DNA of 64,000 bases from Chiridota heheva (taxonomy: Eukaryota; Echinodermata; Holothuroidea; Apodida; Chiridotidae), in NCBI GenBank assembly GCA_020152595.1, contig JAIGNY010000099.1, positions 331,001 to 395,000 on the forward strand, in the 5' to 3' direction. The notes beneath the pieces were generated by a model. The model searched no databases, was not told the DNA's origin, and saw nothing but the letters and a program-made list of their open reading frames with translations. This document shows, in pieces, positions 1-12,500 of this stretch. The position numbers and the translations under genes are program-made. The first letter of the stretch is position 1. Each line of letters opens with the position of its first letter.

Positions 1-219
1 ATTGAAAAACATGCATAGATAAGAACCCAGTATTTGTAAACAGATTCTAATGCTTGTGAACTTTGTGCCCTTGTACAATGATTTGATTTGTAATAAAGCT
101 ATGCTGTCCTAAGCTACACCTGTTCAGGTTGATATCATACCCATGTTTATTTATCTTGCTATGATGAGCTGGAAACAAAACACTGGTTGTAATTATTGCT
201 TGTTTCCAATAGTAGTGGG

Positions 220-302
220 ACAAAAAAAGAATGTCATGGTCTGTCTGTTGGCATTGCCATTCTGCATGAATGTCATGGTCTGTCTGTTGGCATTGCCATT
301 CA
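220..302 (+). repeat. Direct duplication of a ~45-bp segment
   Basis: The segment containing AATGTCATGGTCTGTCTGTT and the following GGCATTGCCATTC occurs twice back to back. It creates a short apparent reading frame that has no other sign of coding. Confidence 0.8.
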
Positions 303-357
303 GCTCATTGAACATGATTCCATGTGACTTGTACAATGCCTCATAGCAGAGGGAACA

Positions 358-1152
358 CATGTGGGAGAGAGTATATCCATGTTAAACTTGTATCACATGA
401 GGGAGAGAGTATATCCATGTAAAACTTGTATCACATGAGGGAGAGAGGATATCCATCTTAAACTTGTATCACATGAGGGAGAGAATATATCCATGTTAAA
501 TTTGTATAACATGAGGGAGAGAGTATATCCATGTTAAATTTGTATAATATGAGGGAGAGAGGATATCCATGTTAAACTTGTATCACATGAGGAGAAAGGA
601 TATCCATGTTAAACTTGTATCACATGAGGGAGAGAGGATATCCATGTTAAACTTGTATCACATAAGGGATAGGGGATATCCATGTTAAACTTGTATCACA
701 TGAGGGAGAGTGGATATCCATGTTAAACTTGTATCACATGAGGGAGAGAGGATATCCATGTTAAACTTGTATCACATGAGGGAGAAAGGATATCCATGTT
801 AAACTTGTATCACATGAGGGAGAGAGGATATCCATGTTAAACTTGTATCACATAAGGGATAGGGGATATCCATGTTAAACTTGTATCACATGAGGGAGAG
901 TGGATATCCATGTTAAACTTGTATCACATGAGGGAGAGAGGATATCCATGTTAAACTTGAATCACATGAGGGAGAGAGGATATCCATGTTAAACTTGTAT
1001 CACATGAGGGAGAGAGGATATCCATGTTAAACTTGTATCACATGAGGGAGAGAGGATATCCATGTTAAACTTGTATCACATGAGGGAGAGAGGATATCCA
1101 TGTTAAACTTGTATCACATGAGGGAGAGAGTATATCCATGTTAAACTTGTGC
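358..1152 (+). repeat. 38-bp minisatellite, about 21 copies, with higher-order period
   Basis: The unit contains ATATCCATGTTAAACTTG, then TATCACATGAGGGAGAGAGG. Most copies are nearly identical. A variant copy containing CATAAGGGATAGGGGATATC begins at 661 and again at 851, which is 190 bp or five units apart. That indicates a recent block duplication within the array. It lies in the upstream afadin intron. Confidence 0.95.
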
Positions 1153-1344
1153 AGTAGCATGGAGGTAACTGAAGCTTCATGGTTGTAGCTGAAGGAGTTG
1201 GGAAGTTACGTTGACAAATTTTAAGAAAGATTTTTGAAAGCTGATTCTAGTAGTATCTTCACATGGATGAAAATAGGGAACAATGCTTTATTTCTAGGTC
1301 AGCTTAGTCGCAGGTCAGCTAGTAAAGTTCAGAATACCAATTTA

Positions 1345-2090
1345 GTATGTTTGTGTGCCTTCAATCACCAGTATGTTTGTGTTCCTTCAATTACCAGTAT
1401 GTTTGTGTTCCTTCGATCTTCATTCACCAGTATGTTTGTGTGCCTTCAATCTCCAGTATGTTTGTGTGCCTTCAATTACCAGTATGTTTGTGCTCCTTCA
1501 ATCACCAGTATGTTTGTGTTCCTTCAATCACCAGTATGTTTGTGTTCCTCTAATCGTCATTCACCAGTATGTTTGTGTGCCTTCAATCTCCAGTATGTTT
1601 GTGTGCCTTCAATTACCAGTATGTTTGTGCTCCTTCAATTACCAGTATGTTTGTGTGCCTTCAATCACCAGTATGTTTGTGTTCCTTCAATTACCAGTAT
1701 GTTTGTGTGCCTTCAGTCACCAGTATGTGTGTTTTTTCAATCACCAGTATGTTTGTGTGCCTTCAATCACCAGTATGTTTGTGTGCCTTCAATCACCAGT
1801 ATGTTTGTGTACCTTCAATCACCAGTATGTTAATGTACCTTCAATCATTAGTATGTTTGTGTGCCTTCAATCACCAGTATGTTTGTGTACCTTCAATCAC
1901 CAGTATGTTTGTGTACCTTCAATCACCAGTATGTTTGTGTGCCTTCAATCACCAGTATGTTTGTGTGCCTTTTATCACCAGTATGTTTGTGTGCCTTCAA
2001 TCACCAGTATGTTTGTATACCTTCAATTACCAGTATGTTTGTGTGCCTTTTATCACCAGTATGTTTGTGTGCCTTCAATCACCAGTGGGT
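1345..2090 (+). repeat. 26-bp minisatellite, about 28 copies
   Basis: The unit reads approximately CAATCACCAGTATGTTTG followed by TGTGCCTT. Because 26 is not a multiple of three, and stop codons are absent from the unit, all three forward frames stay open and give four overlapping spurious reading frames of up to 291 codons. These are repeat artefacts, not genes. Confidence 0.95.
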
Positions 2091-2094
2091 GCAT

Positions 2095-5040
2095 GTGCAC
2101 AGTGTACCCTCACTTATTCAAACCACTCGTATCTGAACACCTTGGTTGTCCGAATCATCAAACTATAATGCTGATGCTAAGCATTGACAAGTTTATTTGG
2201 ATGGAAGTTAATGTTTTGAAAGTACAGTAGCATGATAGAGGGCAATGGTAAAATTGTCTATTATGTTACGTCTAAAATGATAACCGTTGCATCAAATTTG
2301 GACCTGGGCTTTTTCAGTTATAGCAATTTAAAATTCATGGCCTATGGCCATTTTTACAATTTTCAGCTATTTTTTAATGAACCATAACTTTTGAACTGTT
2401 CATCCGATTTGGATTTTCCATTTCTTTATCCACCACATTGCATCAATTGTGTTAATCTGAAAATATTTTGGGTGATTTTTAGATGGAATGACACTTGTAT
2501 AATAAACAGTGTTTTCATGGCAGCTGGCTTGATTGTAATGTAAGTTCATGCTGTCCTCACTCAAACGTCTCTTTTATAAAAACAACATCCGATCCAGACT
2601 CCATCGAATAAGTGAGGGATTATTGCATGGGAACTTACAAAAAATGTTGAGTTATAACTCTAACCAGGACCTCATTATTTTGCTTTTATTCGACCTTTTT
2701 GCTATACACAGAAAAATTCAATTTAAGGTATTTTGCTTTGAAACATTAATGTTTGCAAGAAAACATTCCCTGTAGCCCTGGAGGCATGCTAATCCTTCTA
2801 AGCAAGAAATCAGTTTCACTAACAATTATATAATTTTGTTTTCAAAACCACTTGAGTGCATTTAAGGTCATGAAGAGGTGGCATACATGTATGAGCTCAA
2901 TTGTGCAAAGAAGTCAATGACTAGTCTCCAATGACTAGTCTCCAACAAATCTCATCTGGACTTGTTTTTTCCTATTTTTTTATTTCTTATGTATGAAAGA
3001 ATCTCTTTTTTCTTCTGTAAATCCATGTATGTGTTGATCTCTGCCACAAGGATTTTGAGAAAGAAATTACATGGAAGTATTACATTAAGATCTGGGGAAT
3101 ACTCTTCCATTTTTTTTGTGAGATGAGAAGTTGAATTAAAGGAAAGGCATCATCCCATAAATGAATTCGGAAGCAAATGGCGCCGTGCTGGTAACGTCAC
3201 TTCCGGTTAAAAAATTTCCCTATTGACTTACGAAATCTGTGATGATGTTTTTGGTAACAAATGTACTGTAGGCCCCAATATTTGGTCCAGCGGATGTGTT
3301 TTTTGATAAAAACTGTAGGCCCCTGTGTTCGGTCCAGCGGATGTGTTTTTGATAACAAATGTAGGCCCCAATGTTCGGTCCAGCGGATGTGTGATTGATA
3401 ACATCATTTATTTTTCGTGATCAATAGAAAAAATAAAAAAACCAACTGCCTTTTGTCCCAGATATGCTCATTGTATGAAAATTTATTCCATGAGTTAACC
3501 TTTATTATAAGCCTTTTTATTTAAATCCAAAACCTTTAAAAACCTTTATTTCAACTTTTCCAACCTTTAAAAAAACCTTTATTTTAAAAAAGAGTCACTG
3601 GAAGGCCTGCTTTTTTTTAAGCATTTTCTAAAAGTAGCTCTCTATTAATAGTTACAGTAGATACTCTGGACCAGAATTCCAAGAATTTTATTACCTGCAA
3701 ATTTATAACGTAGTAGGTTGAAACATACCCAAGATCTTGCTAAAATTATATTTGTAGGTTGTGTTTGAAATGTAGCCATAGGTGACTTTTGTGACCTCTT
3801 TTTAAATACTTCTCTGAAAATTAAACCTGAACCCCTCTTTTGTATCATTATGTAGTATAACAGCCTTGTTTTGTAAAAAAAGCCTCTGGGATATATTTAT
3901 TATTAAAGATCTGGCACATCAAATTGATAGTGTTATTAGTTTATTTGACTTCATTGGCTAAGTTAACAAGAAATACAATAGTATTAAGCCAACTGCCGGA
4001 AACACACAGCTCATTGCTGCAGGGCCTATTTGACCCTGACGGAAGACAAAACAATTAATTATTTACAAAAGAAGTTCCAACTCTTGGGCATACTGTACTT
4101 GAAGGCACTTCCGTTACCCCAAACAAAAAGCATGTCAAGAAAATGACAACACAATCTTATAAGTGTGTGACCATGTTTTCATTAGTTGTTGATAAATAAA
4201 GAAGCAATATTATGCCTGGTTAACAAGTTTTACAGAACCTAAGCCACAATCTTAAAGCTGTCATTCTTTCACATAGCTTCCAGATATGAATAATCACCTG
4301 GATCATAAACCATTACATCCCCCAGGCTTGTGGATGTATGGATTAGCTTGAACCTGTACCAGCATTTTATATATCTGTCAGTCCTTGTCCCGCCCTGCTG
4401 CCACCAAATGTCATTAAGCACTAATTGGTTTGCAATTAATGCCAAGTGACCCTTTCATTTGGGGTGTCATTAATCTTTGTTATGCCTTGAAGCTGCAGTC
4501 AGGCGTGTCATTGGTATAAAGATATGGATGATGTCTGTCATCTAGATATGGATTTATGATAATGCTTGGTAGAATTCAGGAATTAGTGAGAAATGAAGGT
4601 TGAAATTGAGCACAGTAAAATCAGCATGACAGCTTTGTGATCATATATTCTCCATAGCATTGGTTTTAGAAGTAATGAGAACTAATTGGAAAGAAAGTTT
4701 TATATAAGAATTTAAAGGTCGAAGAATACTTGTATTTATCGCTTATAGTATGCCAGAGAGCTTGTAATTCTGAGAGGAATAACCTAAGTTTTTAACAAAG
4801 TTTTAATTTTGGTTTATAATTAGTTCAGAATTTATATAATTTTTTAACAGATAAATATGTAGATAGGATATAATGATAAAGACCCTTCGTTAGAATCTTT
4901 TGCTGTCTTCAAACAATTTTGAATGGCAGAAGAACAAAAAACTGAAAAATAGGTGTTTCCAGTCATACACTGCAAATGTGTATGTTTTTATCATATTTTT
5001 TTTTAAGTTGTAAAATGGTCAATAATTGATGGATTTTGAT
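2095..5040. other. AT-rich intronic stretch, no gene seen
   Basis: Nothing coding is recognisable. Bases 3245-3410 hold about three degenerate copies of a ~55-bp unit (core GTTCGGTCCAGCGGATGTG). Bases 2870-2950 contain a short duplicated CAATGACTAGTCTC. The block near 2340-2480 looks like old dispersed repeat sequence, but no family is assigned. Confidence 0.5.
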
Positions 5041-5046
5041 AGGCTT

Positions 5047-5355
5047 ATGGAAGAGGTGCAGTGGCTCAGTGGTTAAGGAGTCATGCTTGTATTTGAAACT
5101 TCGAAAGGTACAGAGTTTGATTCTCGAGGTAAGCACTGCATTGTGTCCTGGAGCAAGACACTTGACTTGCTTCAGTCCTCTCAGCTGTAAAATGAGTACC
5201 AGCACTGCAGGGGAGTTAATCTGTGATGGTCTGGCATCCCCTCCAGGGGGAGTCATGTACTCTCATCTGCTTGCGCCTTGGAAACTGGGGATAAGCACAG
5301 GCCCTATGAGCCTAATGGCTCGGATGGATTTAGCTTTGAGCTATTTACTTGGTCT
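5047..5355 (+). mobile_element. tRNA-derived SINE
   Basis: The head carries an internal RNA polymerase III A box (TGGCTCAGTGG, 5062-5072) and a B-box-like GAGTTTGATTCTC (5113-5125), about 50 bases apart as in tRNA genes. A body follows (5140-5350) containing GGAGCAAGACACTTGACTTG and CAGCTGTAAAATGAGTACC. The same body is found in reverse at about 36050-36190, next to the 41-bp array, so this is a dispersed family. Exact ends and target duplications were not established. Confidence 0.75.
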
Positions 5356-5571
5356 GAAATAGATTTTAAAACAGTTTTGTAATTTTGCTTATAGATCATT
5401 AACTGATACAGTATATACTGAAATGCTAGTTTTTTAAATTTGTGCAAGTTACTGTAGAAATACCTTTGCTGTGCTAGACAATATTTTGGTATATATACTG
5501 TAGTATGAAATTTGAAGAGGTTAGGGAGTAATCAGGGAACGATTTAGAAGTACTTCCTTAAGTAACAACTC

Positions 5572-5800
5572 ATATTATGTACTTAACTTCAAGTGGTGGG
5601 TATAGGCCTTTCTTGTAGGCTTGGTCAATACATAAATATTATGTACTCAAGTGGTGGGTATAATCCTTTCTTGTAGGCTTGGTCAATACATAAATATTAT
5701 ATACTCAAGTGGTGGGTATAAATAAGCCATTCTTGTAGGCTTGGTCAATACATAAATATTATATACTCAAGTGGTGGGTATAAATAAGTCTTTATTGTAA
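5572..5800 (+). repeat. Tandem repeat of ~63-65 bp, about 3.5 copies
   Basis: The unit contains TCAAGTGGTGGGTATAA followed by CTTGTAGGCTTGGTCAATAC and ATAAATATTAT. Copies differ by a few bases. It is intronic and no coding potential was seen. Confidence 0.85.
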
Positions 5801-5899
5801 GGTCAGGTTTACTATTTACAATAGATTAGCTTGTTCAAATTTCCAGTTTCAAATTGTAGCAAATGGTTTGGGAGTCTGACCAAAAGTTTCTCGTTTTAA

Positions 5900-7410
5900 G
5901 ATTATCTCAGCCCAAGTGGTCAAGTAAGTTTATCTTATATGAAAGAGGACCTAGTTGGAAACAATGCTGAAGAAACTAGTTTAATATCTTATTTCCTGAA
6001 GGAGATATTTAAGTTTAGACGAATATTCCCATGGCTTTTTTGTAAAATTTCATTTGAAATAGCATACTTTTAGGGCCAATTTGGTACAAAAATCAGGTTA
6101 ATATCATATTCCGTTCATGAGATATTGATTTTTAAAGATTTCCCAAATGTATTTTTAAGTTTTCGTACAGTATGATGAATTCGTGTTTGATGATGTCATA
6201 GGGGCAATTCCATTGCAAATGTTTATGTATTTCTTTGAATGTTAATTTGTTGTTTCTGTATGATTAGAAACAATTTTCCAAAAGTTATTGTAGTAGGGTA
6301 TATTTGGCAATGTATATAAATACCTAACTTTCATCAATTTATTTTTCTAGCAGGTTTTACTAATAAAAAGGATGATAGATTTGAATAAAATACATCAACT
6401 TTGTGGGAAAATGTGTTGCTGTGATGTCATACTGAGCCATTTCCTATTTGTTTATTAGAATTTTTGTGAATATTAAATTTGAATATCTCCTGGTAGGAAT
6501 AACATATCAAAATTCTATAAATTTTCTCTTTCTTATGAAAGGTTATGAAAAAACATGGGAATATTCCTTTAAAGCTGTCTTATATATGTAGAAATTACTA
6601 GTGATGAAATTACTAGTAGTGATGAAATTACTAGTAGTGATGAAATTACTAGTAGTGATGAAATTACTAGTAGTGATGAAATTACTAGTGATGAAATTAC
6701 TAGTGATGAAATTACTAGTGATGAAATTACTAGTGATGAAATTACTAGTGATGAAATTACTAGTGAAATTACTAGTGATGAAAACTAGTGATGAAATTAC
6801 TAGTGATGAAATTACTAGTGATGAAATTACTAGTGACGAAATTACTAGTGAAATTACTAGTGAATAAAATTACTAGTGTGAAATTACTAGTGATGAAATT
6901 ACTAGTGATGAAATTACTAGTGATGAAATTACTAGTGATGAAATTACTAGTGATGAAATTACTAGTGATGAAATTACTAGTGATGAAATTACTTGTGATG
7001 AAAGTTTACTATGGAAGGTTGGTGCCATCATCATCACATTCTTAACAATTATTAATATGTATTTTAAAGAAAATTTATTTAACTTTTTTATTTTTAAATT
7101 ATTTATCCTCAAACTTTCTTAAGGTGGTAAATTATAATTATCCTTACAAGACTTTGTTTGACTACTTTGCTGACATGTCCAATGGTTTTTAAGCTACAAA
7201 ACAGAAGGACTAAATGTAGAATACATAAAGACTGAGGAATCTGAGGCTGTGATGGTCATAGCAGTCTGATTTCAGTCATTTTACACAAAATGATACCAAA
7301 CTTAAAACTTAAATATCTCCTTAACGTAATATGATTTTTGATTGCTTGTTTCTCCATTTTGGTTAAGTCACTCTTATAAGATGGACTTGCTTGACCACTG
7401 AACTAATCCT
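5900..7410. mobile_element. TTAA-flanked inverted-repeat element (Kolobok-like MITE family, copy A)
   Basis: The right end, read in reverse, is AGGATTAGTTCAGTGGTCAA, then GCAAGTCCATCTTATAAGAG. The left end (GATTATCTCAGCCCAAGTGG, TCAAGTAAGTTTATCTTATA) is a diverged match, and TTAA sits just outside both ends (5896-5899 and 7411-7414). Bases 7005-7410 match, in reverse, the MITE copies at 12273-12814 and 51404-51973. TTAA target sites with termini starting AGG fit Kolobok-type elements. A 15-bp minisatellite has expanded inside this copy. The left half is less certain than the right and could be a separate related element. Confidence 0.55.
6588..7000 (+). repeat. 15-bp minisatellite (GAAATTACTAGTGAT), about 27 copies
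   Basis: Near-perfect copies of a 15-bp unit, with some 18-bp variants near the left end. The unit holds the palindrome ACTAGT. The flanks GTAGAAATTACTAG and GTTTACTATGGAAGGTTGG line up with internal sequence of the related MITE copies, so the array grew from within the MITE. Reading frames over it are repeat artefacts. Confidence 0.9.
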
Positions 7411-7664
7411 TTAAATGGTCAGTGGAGTGGTGAGACATGTCCCTATTTCATGCTAGAGGAACCTAAGAGAAAATTGTACAAAGTTTAGTCTGGGTATTTG
7501 ATGTTGTAATGCCACACTTATAACACTCTACAGATGTATACAGTACAGAGAAGAAGGAAAAGAACCTTAAACATAATGTTTTTGATCATAATTGTATTAA
7601 AGGAGCTGGCATACACATTTAATGCATTGGGCAAAGAATTTTGGCTCAAGTGGAATGACCCGAC

Positions 7665-8480
7665 TAATGATAATAATAATAATAATAAAACATTTTTATA
7701 TAGCGCATTATACCAAACGGTCTCAATGCGCTTTACATAAACAAATATAACATGAGAAAACCTTAAGATACAAACAGTAAGAGAACAAAAAACCATACTT
7801 AAAAAGATACAAGCAGGCGAAAATTACAAGGTCCAAGGAGGGTAACTCATGAAAAGGTGTGTTTCAATACGTTCTTAAAAATATTTAAAGTAGGGGCATT
7901 TCTGATGTAGATTGGGAGAATGTTCCAGAGTTTGGGGGCTGCAGATTGAAAAGAACGTCTTGGTGTTAATCTTTGGCGGCTTTAGGAGAATTGCACTGTT
8001 ACGATCTGAGTGAGCGAGTTGGTAATTGTAACGTGAGTAAGTTGGAAATATAATTTGGAGCAAGACCATGGATGGCTTTGTATGTGAGGGTGAGAAGCTT
8101 GTAGTTTATTCTTTCACATATAGGAAGCCAATGAAGTTGGTGGAGGATAGGTTTAATGTGAGATTTCTTACTTGTGAGAGTAACTTATCTGGCAGCAGTG
8201 TTTTGAATTCGCTGAAGCTTTGAGATTTGTTGAGAAGGAAGTCCAAAAAAGATACTGTTGCAACAATCAAGTCTGGATGATACAAATGCGTGAATTAGTG
8301 TCTCAGTCGACTTTTGATCAATATATTTACGAATTTGGCTGATTTCTCTGATGGCAAGTGAAGCGGAGCGGCATATATTATTTACATGTGGCAACAGTGT
8401 AAGCTTATCATCAAAAATAACACCCAGGTCTTTAACACAGGAAACAGGAGATATACATGAATTACCAATCATAGCAGAGG
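7665..8480 (-). mobile_element. CR1/L2-like LINE, 5'-truncated, 3' end of reverse transcriptase
   Basis: Read on the minus strand, 8472-8185 encodes the palm/thumb end of a CR1-group reverse transcriptase: LGVIFDD, LIHAFVSSRLD and FGLPSQQISKLQRIQNTAAR. Past stop codons and shifts it continues with a motif resembling LHWLPICERINYKLLTLTYK. It ends with GCGCTATATAAA-like sequence and a (TTA)n tail near 7670-7688, the usual CR1-group 3' end. It is a dead, 5'-truncated copy. Confidence 0.85.
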
Positions 8481-8504
8481 AAACTGGAGTAGTGCTTAAA
8501 AAAC

Positions 8505-8790
8505 GTGGGGGGACATTCCCAAGTGCAAAGTTCCTTGAACATTATGCCAAAACATGAGACTTTTTTATAAAATTTCTGTGTTAGTTTGTTTAAAATGCTT
8601 AAAAAACAACTAAAAAGAAAGAAAAAAGGAGAAAAAGTTTACTTTTTTTTTTTTCTTTTCACTTTATTAAGAAGTTTACCTGTTGTAAAATGGACTAAGC
8701 CAAATATAGGGTCATGCATTACTGGGATTTAATGCACTGGTCTTGACAATGCAAATACTCAAAAGAAATTTTATAATATTATTTACAGGA
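8505..8790. repeat. Dispersed repeat, copy 1 of 2 in the window
   Basis: This shares an ordered series of blocks with 28055-28340: GTGCAAA near the left end, AAAACAACTAAAAAGAA, GTTTAC, CATGCATTA, GATTTAATGCAC and GACAATGCAAATACTC. Sequence between the blocks has diverged. No coding frame was found. It is probably an old non-autonomous element of unknown class. Confidence 0.65.
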
Positions 8791-9386
8791 AAGACAATGT
8801 TTTTCCTAACTGTTGGTTGTTTGTTTACATCGTTTGAGCAAAACATGTACTGTGCTGCATAGTATTGATGGTATTTTGTACTTGACCCCTTATAGTATTC
8901 AAATTGTAGTTTACTTAACTGTGATACTTACACAACTGTGCACTGAATCTAAGAAAAGAACTGACTGGACAGGTTGCAACAACTTTCTGAAGTTTTTCAG
9001 ATTTATTTTGCCTGTCTATGAGTCATTCAAATAAATGTTTGATGTCCATAAGTCTAGAATTTTTCAACAAGATAACATCTTTGTAATTGTCTTACTTGCA
9101 GGAAAAATATGCATTGGGCAGCATTCATCTAGGTTTAATTCATTTTTATATTATCTTTTTGTTTCAAAAAGATTGAAAGAAAATTGAAAATGATTACCTG
9201 TTATTCATGAAAAACAGATTAGAAATTTTGATCGTAAAATTTTCTAATTGATTTTAAATTGAATCAATCTGGATCACACTCTAGTTTACAGATATTTGCC
9301 TTAAAGGGATGAAGCTTCTATTTCCATTATTTTCTTCAAATTTTCATTTTCGTCACGATTTCTCTTCTAATTTGATTTTTCGAAAG

Positions 9387-9510
9387 GTTGTTATTCCGCG
9401 TGGATCAGACCCGAAGGAATTGATGCAAGAAAATGGCTGGACGAAAGAGACTATCATGGATGACGATGAGTCCCCATTGGATGCGTTGATCAGGTGGCCT
9501 GAGAGCAAAG
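9387..9510 (+). CDS. AFDN: Afadin exon: Ras-association domain 2, C-terminal half (first part)
   Basis: The exon follows the acceptor TTTTTCGAAAG and ends at AAAG|GTACCG. It starts in phase 0 and leaves one base. It encodes about 41 residues containing VVIPRGSDP and [19 protein letters not shown], aligning with vertebrate afadin RA2 (a pattern like LDDDECPLQIFREWPSDKG). RA domains bind GTP-loaded Ras/Rap1. An in-frame ATG at 9309 lies in the intron and is not taken as a start. Confidence 0.93.
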
Positions 9511-12500
9511 GTACCGTAATTATTTCGGCTTGCTGTTAATCTTGATGAGAAATACAGGGAAACTATGAAAATATATGTTATTAAACTTTTCTGTTGATGA
9601 TCAACACTGAAAATGAAGTGGTATATGTGGATAAGAATTCAGTGAAGTAGGTAAAAGGGTCATCGCATTTGGGAATGTCAGTGTTATTAGTCTTCATACC
9701 ATTAAATGGGTCAAAGAACTAATTTAGACGGAAGTTTTACGTGTCATTTTTGGCTGAAAGAATAAAGAGAGTTAAATTTGCTTACACACTATACAGCTGC
9801 AGTTTTCATTGGAGTTTGTGAAAGAAATTTGTTGTGAATAACAGTGCTTTTGTTTAATTTTTGTTATGCCATTGGTAATTTTAACAAGAGACATCGACTG
9901 AGTTTCAGATTTTTTCTGGGGATGAATAATAGTATGGAAAGAGAAAAGGGGGGGGGGGGAAGGGGATGCGTATCACCCCACATGTGGTTGGATTTTATTA
10001 GGGGGGGTTTGCATCATGCTAATTATTTGTTTTGTAATCAATAGTTCTGGTAGGCTAGTGCTAATCCCATCAGCATAGCATTGACCCTATTGACATTACT
10101 TTAATAAGTCACATAATACTAGAGGTCTTGTGTGAGCATTTTCCACACATAGATACTCAAGTGTAAGTAGTTAAAACTATAATAATGAATGTGTTATTTT
10201 TCAGGTGAACTCATATTTGAGTTAAAAAGAAAGCCGCCCAATTACCAGCCAAGGATAAAACGACCCAAGCAGGAGCGTTTACCGTACTTTTTGGAACTCA
10301 ATAATGGTACACTTTTCATTATTCTTGTGGATTTATCATTTCTCTTGCCACTATTTAATAATTTTTACAACAAGTTTGCCTACAGGGCAAATTTTCTTAG
10401 CACTCTCACTTAATTGCTCCTGCAGGTTCCAGGAGAGAGCGCCTGGATCTGCTATGGGTGGGGGAGAGATTTTCTGTGGACTGACAAATGTGGCTTATGC
10501 AATATCCCATATTGTAACAACCAAATCTTCTTCGCAATAAAATTGGAACAGCCAAGCTTAAAATTTATTATCTGAAGGGAGGGGGAGGGGGGAGCGGTGT
10601 AGGGATATAAAGTACCCATCAGAGCTATTTGTTCAAAATTTTAGGAGATTCATGAAAATTGCATTTTGCTCTTGATATTCTTAAAATGTGGATACAATTT
10701 GAGAAAGTCATCAAGACCCTAAAAATAGCATCTGCCCACAAAGTGGCAGTGAAATTTCTCGTCAATAACCAGGAAGTGATATTTGATATAACCAGCAAAA
10801 TGTGTATTTTTATTATTTACTTTATTGAAAAGGGTGTAACTACAAGCAGGTAAATGTCTGTCAGATAAAGAAATCATGACATGTATATATATTGTTTATA
10901 AAGACTCCTTACATTGAACGATATTGGATTTTGTATGCAGTGTCTAGCACACTTATGGCACTGAAGATGTTTTTTGTATATGTCATAAATCAGCTTGGGT
11001 GGGTTGTTGATGAAAGCTTGTAGATAATTAGCTGGTATGACAGTCAGTCAACTCAGTGACAGGAAGTGGGCCAACCATATGCAAATAACCTTTGTTATTG
11101 TGTTTGCAGGGCTTTGTTTGCAAAATTAAAGTGCACGTTCAGTCAATATTTTAAAACTACTTTGCATAATAATGGTAGCTTGATAATTAGATGTAGTTGA
11201 TCATTACATATTTTTTGTAGTTTCTATTACCTAAATCAACTTGATGAGTTTGAGTTTATTTGTAGTTGTCATAACCTACATGAATTATGTAGTAAGTACA
11301 TGATTAAGGGTTGGACAAATCATACGTCCGGCTGCCCAGGACAACCAAAAACCTTATCCGGACAACGATGATATTTACTTGACCTACCCAGATGGACACC
11401 TTAGTTTTCAGCAAGATTTGCATTGCATGTATACAAACTTATTTACTTTCAGGACAATCACAAATTTGTATAACCCTGCCTGGCGGGCAAGTGATCCCTA
11501 AGTACATCCCAGATGGTTTGCTTTGAAGTAACCTGATGCACAAAAGTTAAGGAGTGTGTTTTGTCCATGCACTGACTTGACTTATGCACTTGTCAGTTGT
11601 ATGACTCACCCCTACTACCCCCGGCAATGTCAGTCAAAGGTGAGACATTGACATATGAAATAGTGACTCACATGTGCGCCATTGTACCAAATTGTCAGTC
11701 TTCAGAGTGACTCTGGGGTGGGTCAATTTACTTCAGACCCAAAAATGTCAGTCACCTAAGTGACTGATGGGTGGGTCAATGTACATGTTTTGTCCACCCA
11801 CTTTGGTGCAATGACTCACCTTGTCCGGGGGTATAGGGGTGAGTCACACAATTGACATTGACAAGTGCATTACACCTTATCACTCCCTGTCGGAGCGAAG
11901 GCCAGGAACAAATTCTCTCCACTTGGTTCTGTCTTGGGTAAGACTCTCCAGCTGATACCAGGTGTAGCCTACTGATTTAATGTATTGCTCTGTGTCAGAC
12001 TGTTTTTCAGTCTTCCTCTGTTTGTCTTTCCCTGAGGATTCCACTGTACTTCCTGTCTTGTTATGTTGTTCTGAGGTTTCCTGAGCATCTGGCCTAGCCA
12101 GTTCCACTTTCGTTTTTGATTTGGAGCTCAACTGGGTCTTGCTTGGTCACCTCCATAGTCTGATGATATCTGGCCATTGTTTCTGTAGGATTCTTCTCAG
12201 GCTTGATGAAAGACTCATCATGCACTGAAGATTTGTGTAAATCACTTTCTATGTATGTTATGCAAGTTTTGAAGGACTACTTTAGTGGTCGTGCAAGTCT
12301 TATCTTATATGACAGAGGAAACAAAATTGTGAAAAAACTTTCAAAAATCTTATACCACTAAGGAGATATCTAAGTTTGAAATTCGGTATAATTTGTGTAG
12401 AAATGACTAAAATCAAACTAGTTATGATGTCATAGCCTCAGATTCCTCAAAGTCTTTATGTATTCTCTCATGTTTTGTCCTGCTATTTTGTGACTTAAAA

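Larger units (their letters stand above)
1..9386 (+). other. Long upstream intron of the afadin gene (partial)
   Basis: No exon of RA1 or of the first half of RA2 was recognised here, while the exon at 9387 begins in mid-RA2 at codon phase 0 behind an AG acceptor. The simplest reading is that the window starts inside one intron longer than 9.3 kb. The interval holds the minisatellites, SINE, TTAA-flanked element and CR1-like fragment listed separately. The stretches 2100-5040 and 8800-9386 contain only AT-rich sequence with no gene I can recognise. Confidence 0.6.

Noticed and set aside
1234-2230. Four overlapping plus-strand reading frames of 68-291 codons rich in cysteine
   Set aside because: They are different frames of the same 26-bp minisatellite, which lacks stops. 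No homology or splice context.
5047-5130. Functional tRNA gene
   Set aside because: Arms do not fold into a full cloverleaf and a SINE body follows directly.
6601-7112. Frames made of MKLLV and VISSL repeats on both strands
   Set aside because: Translation of the 15-bp minisatellite inside a MITE.
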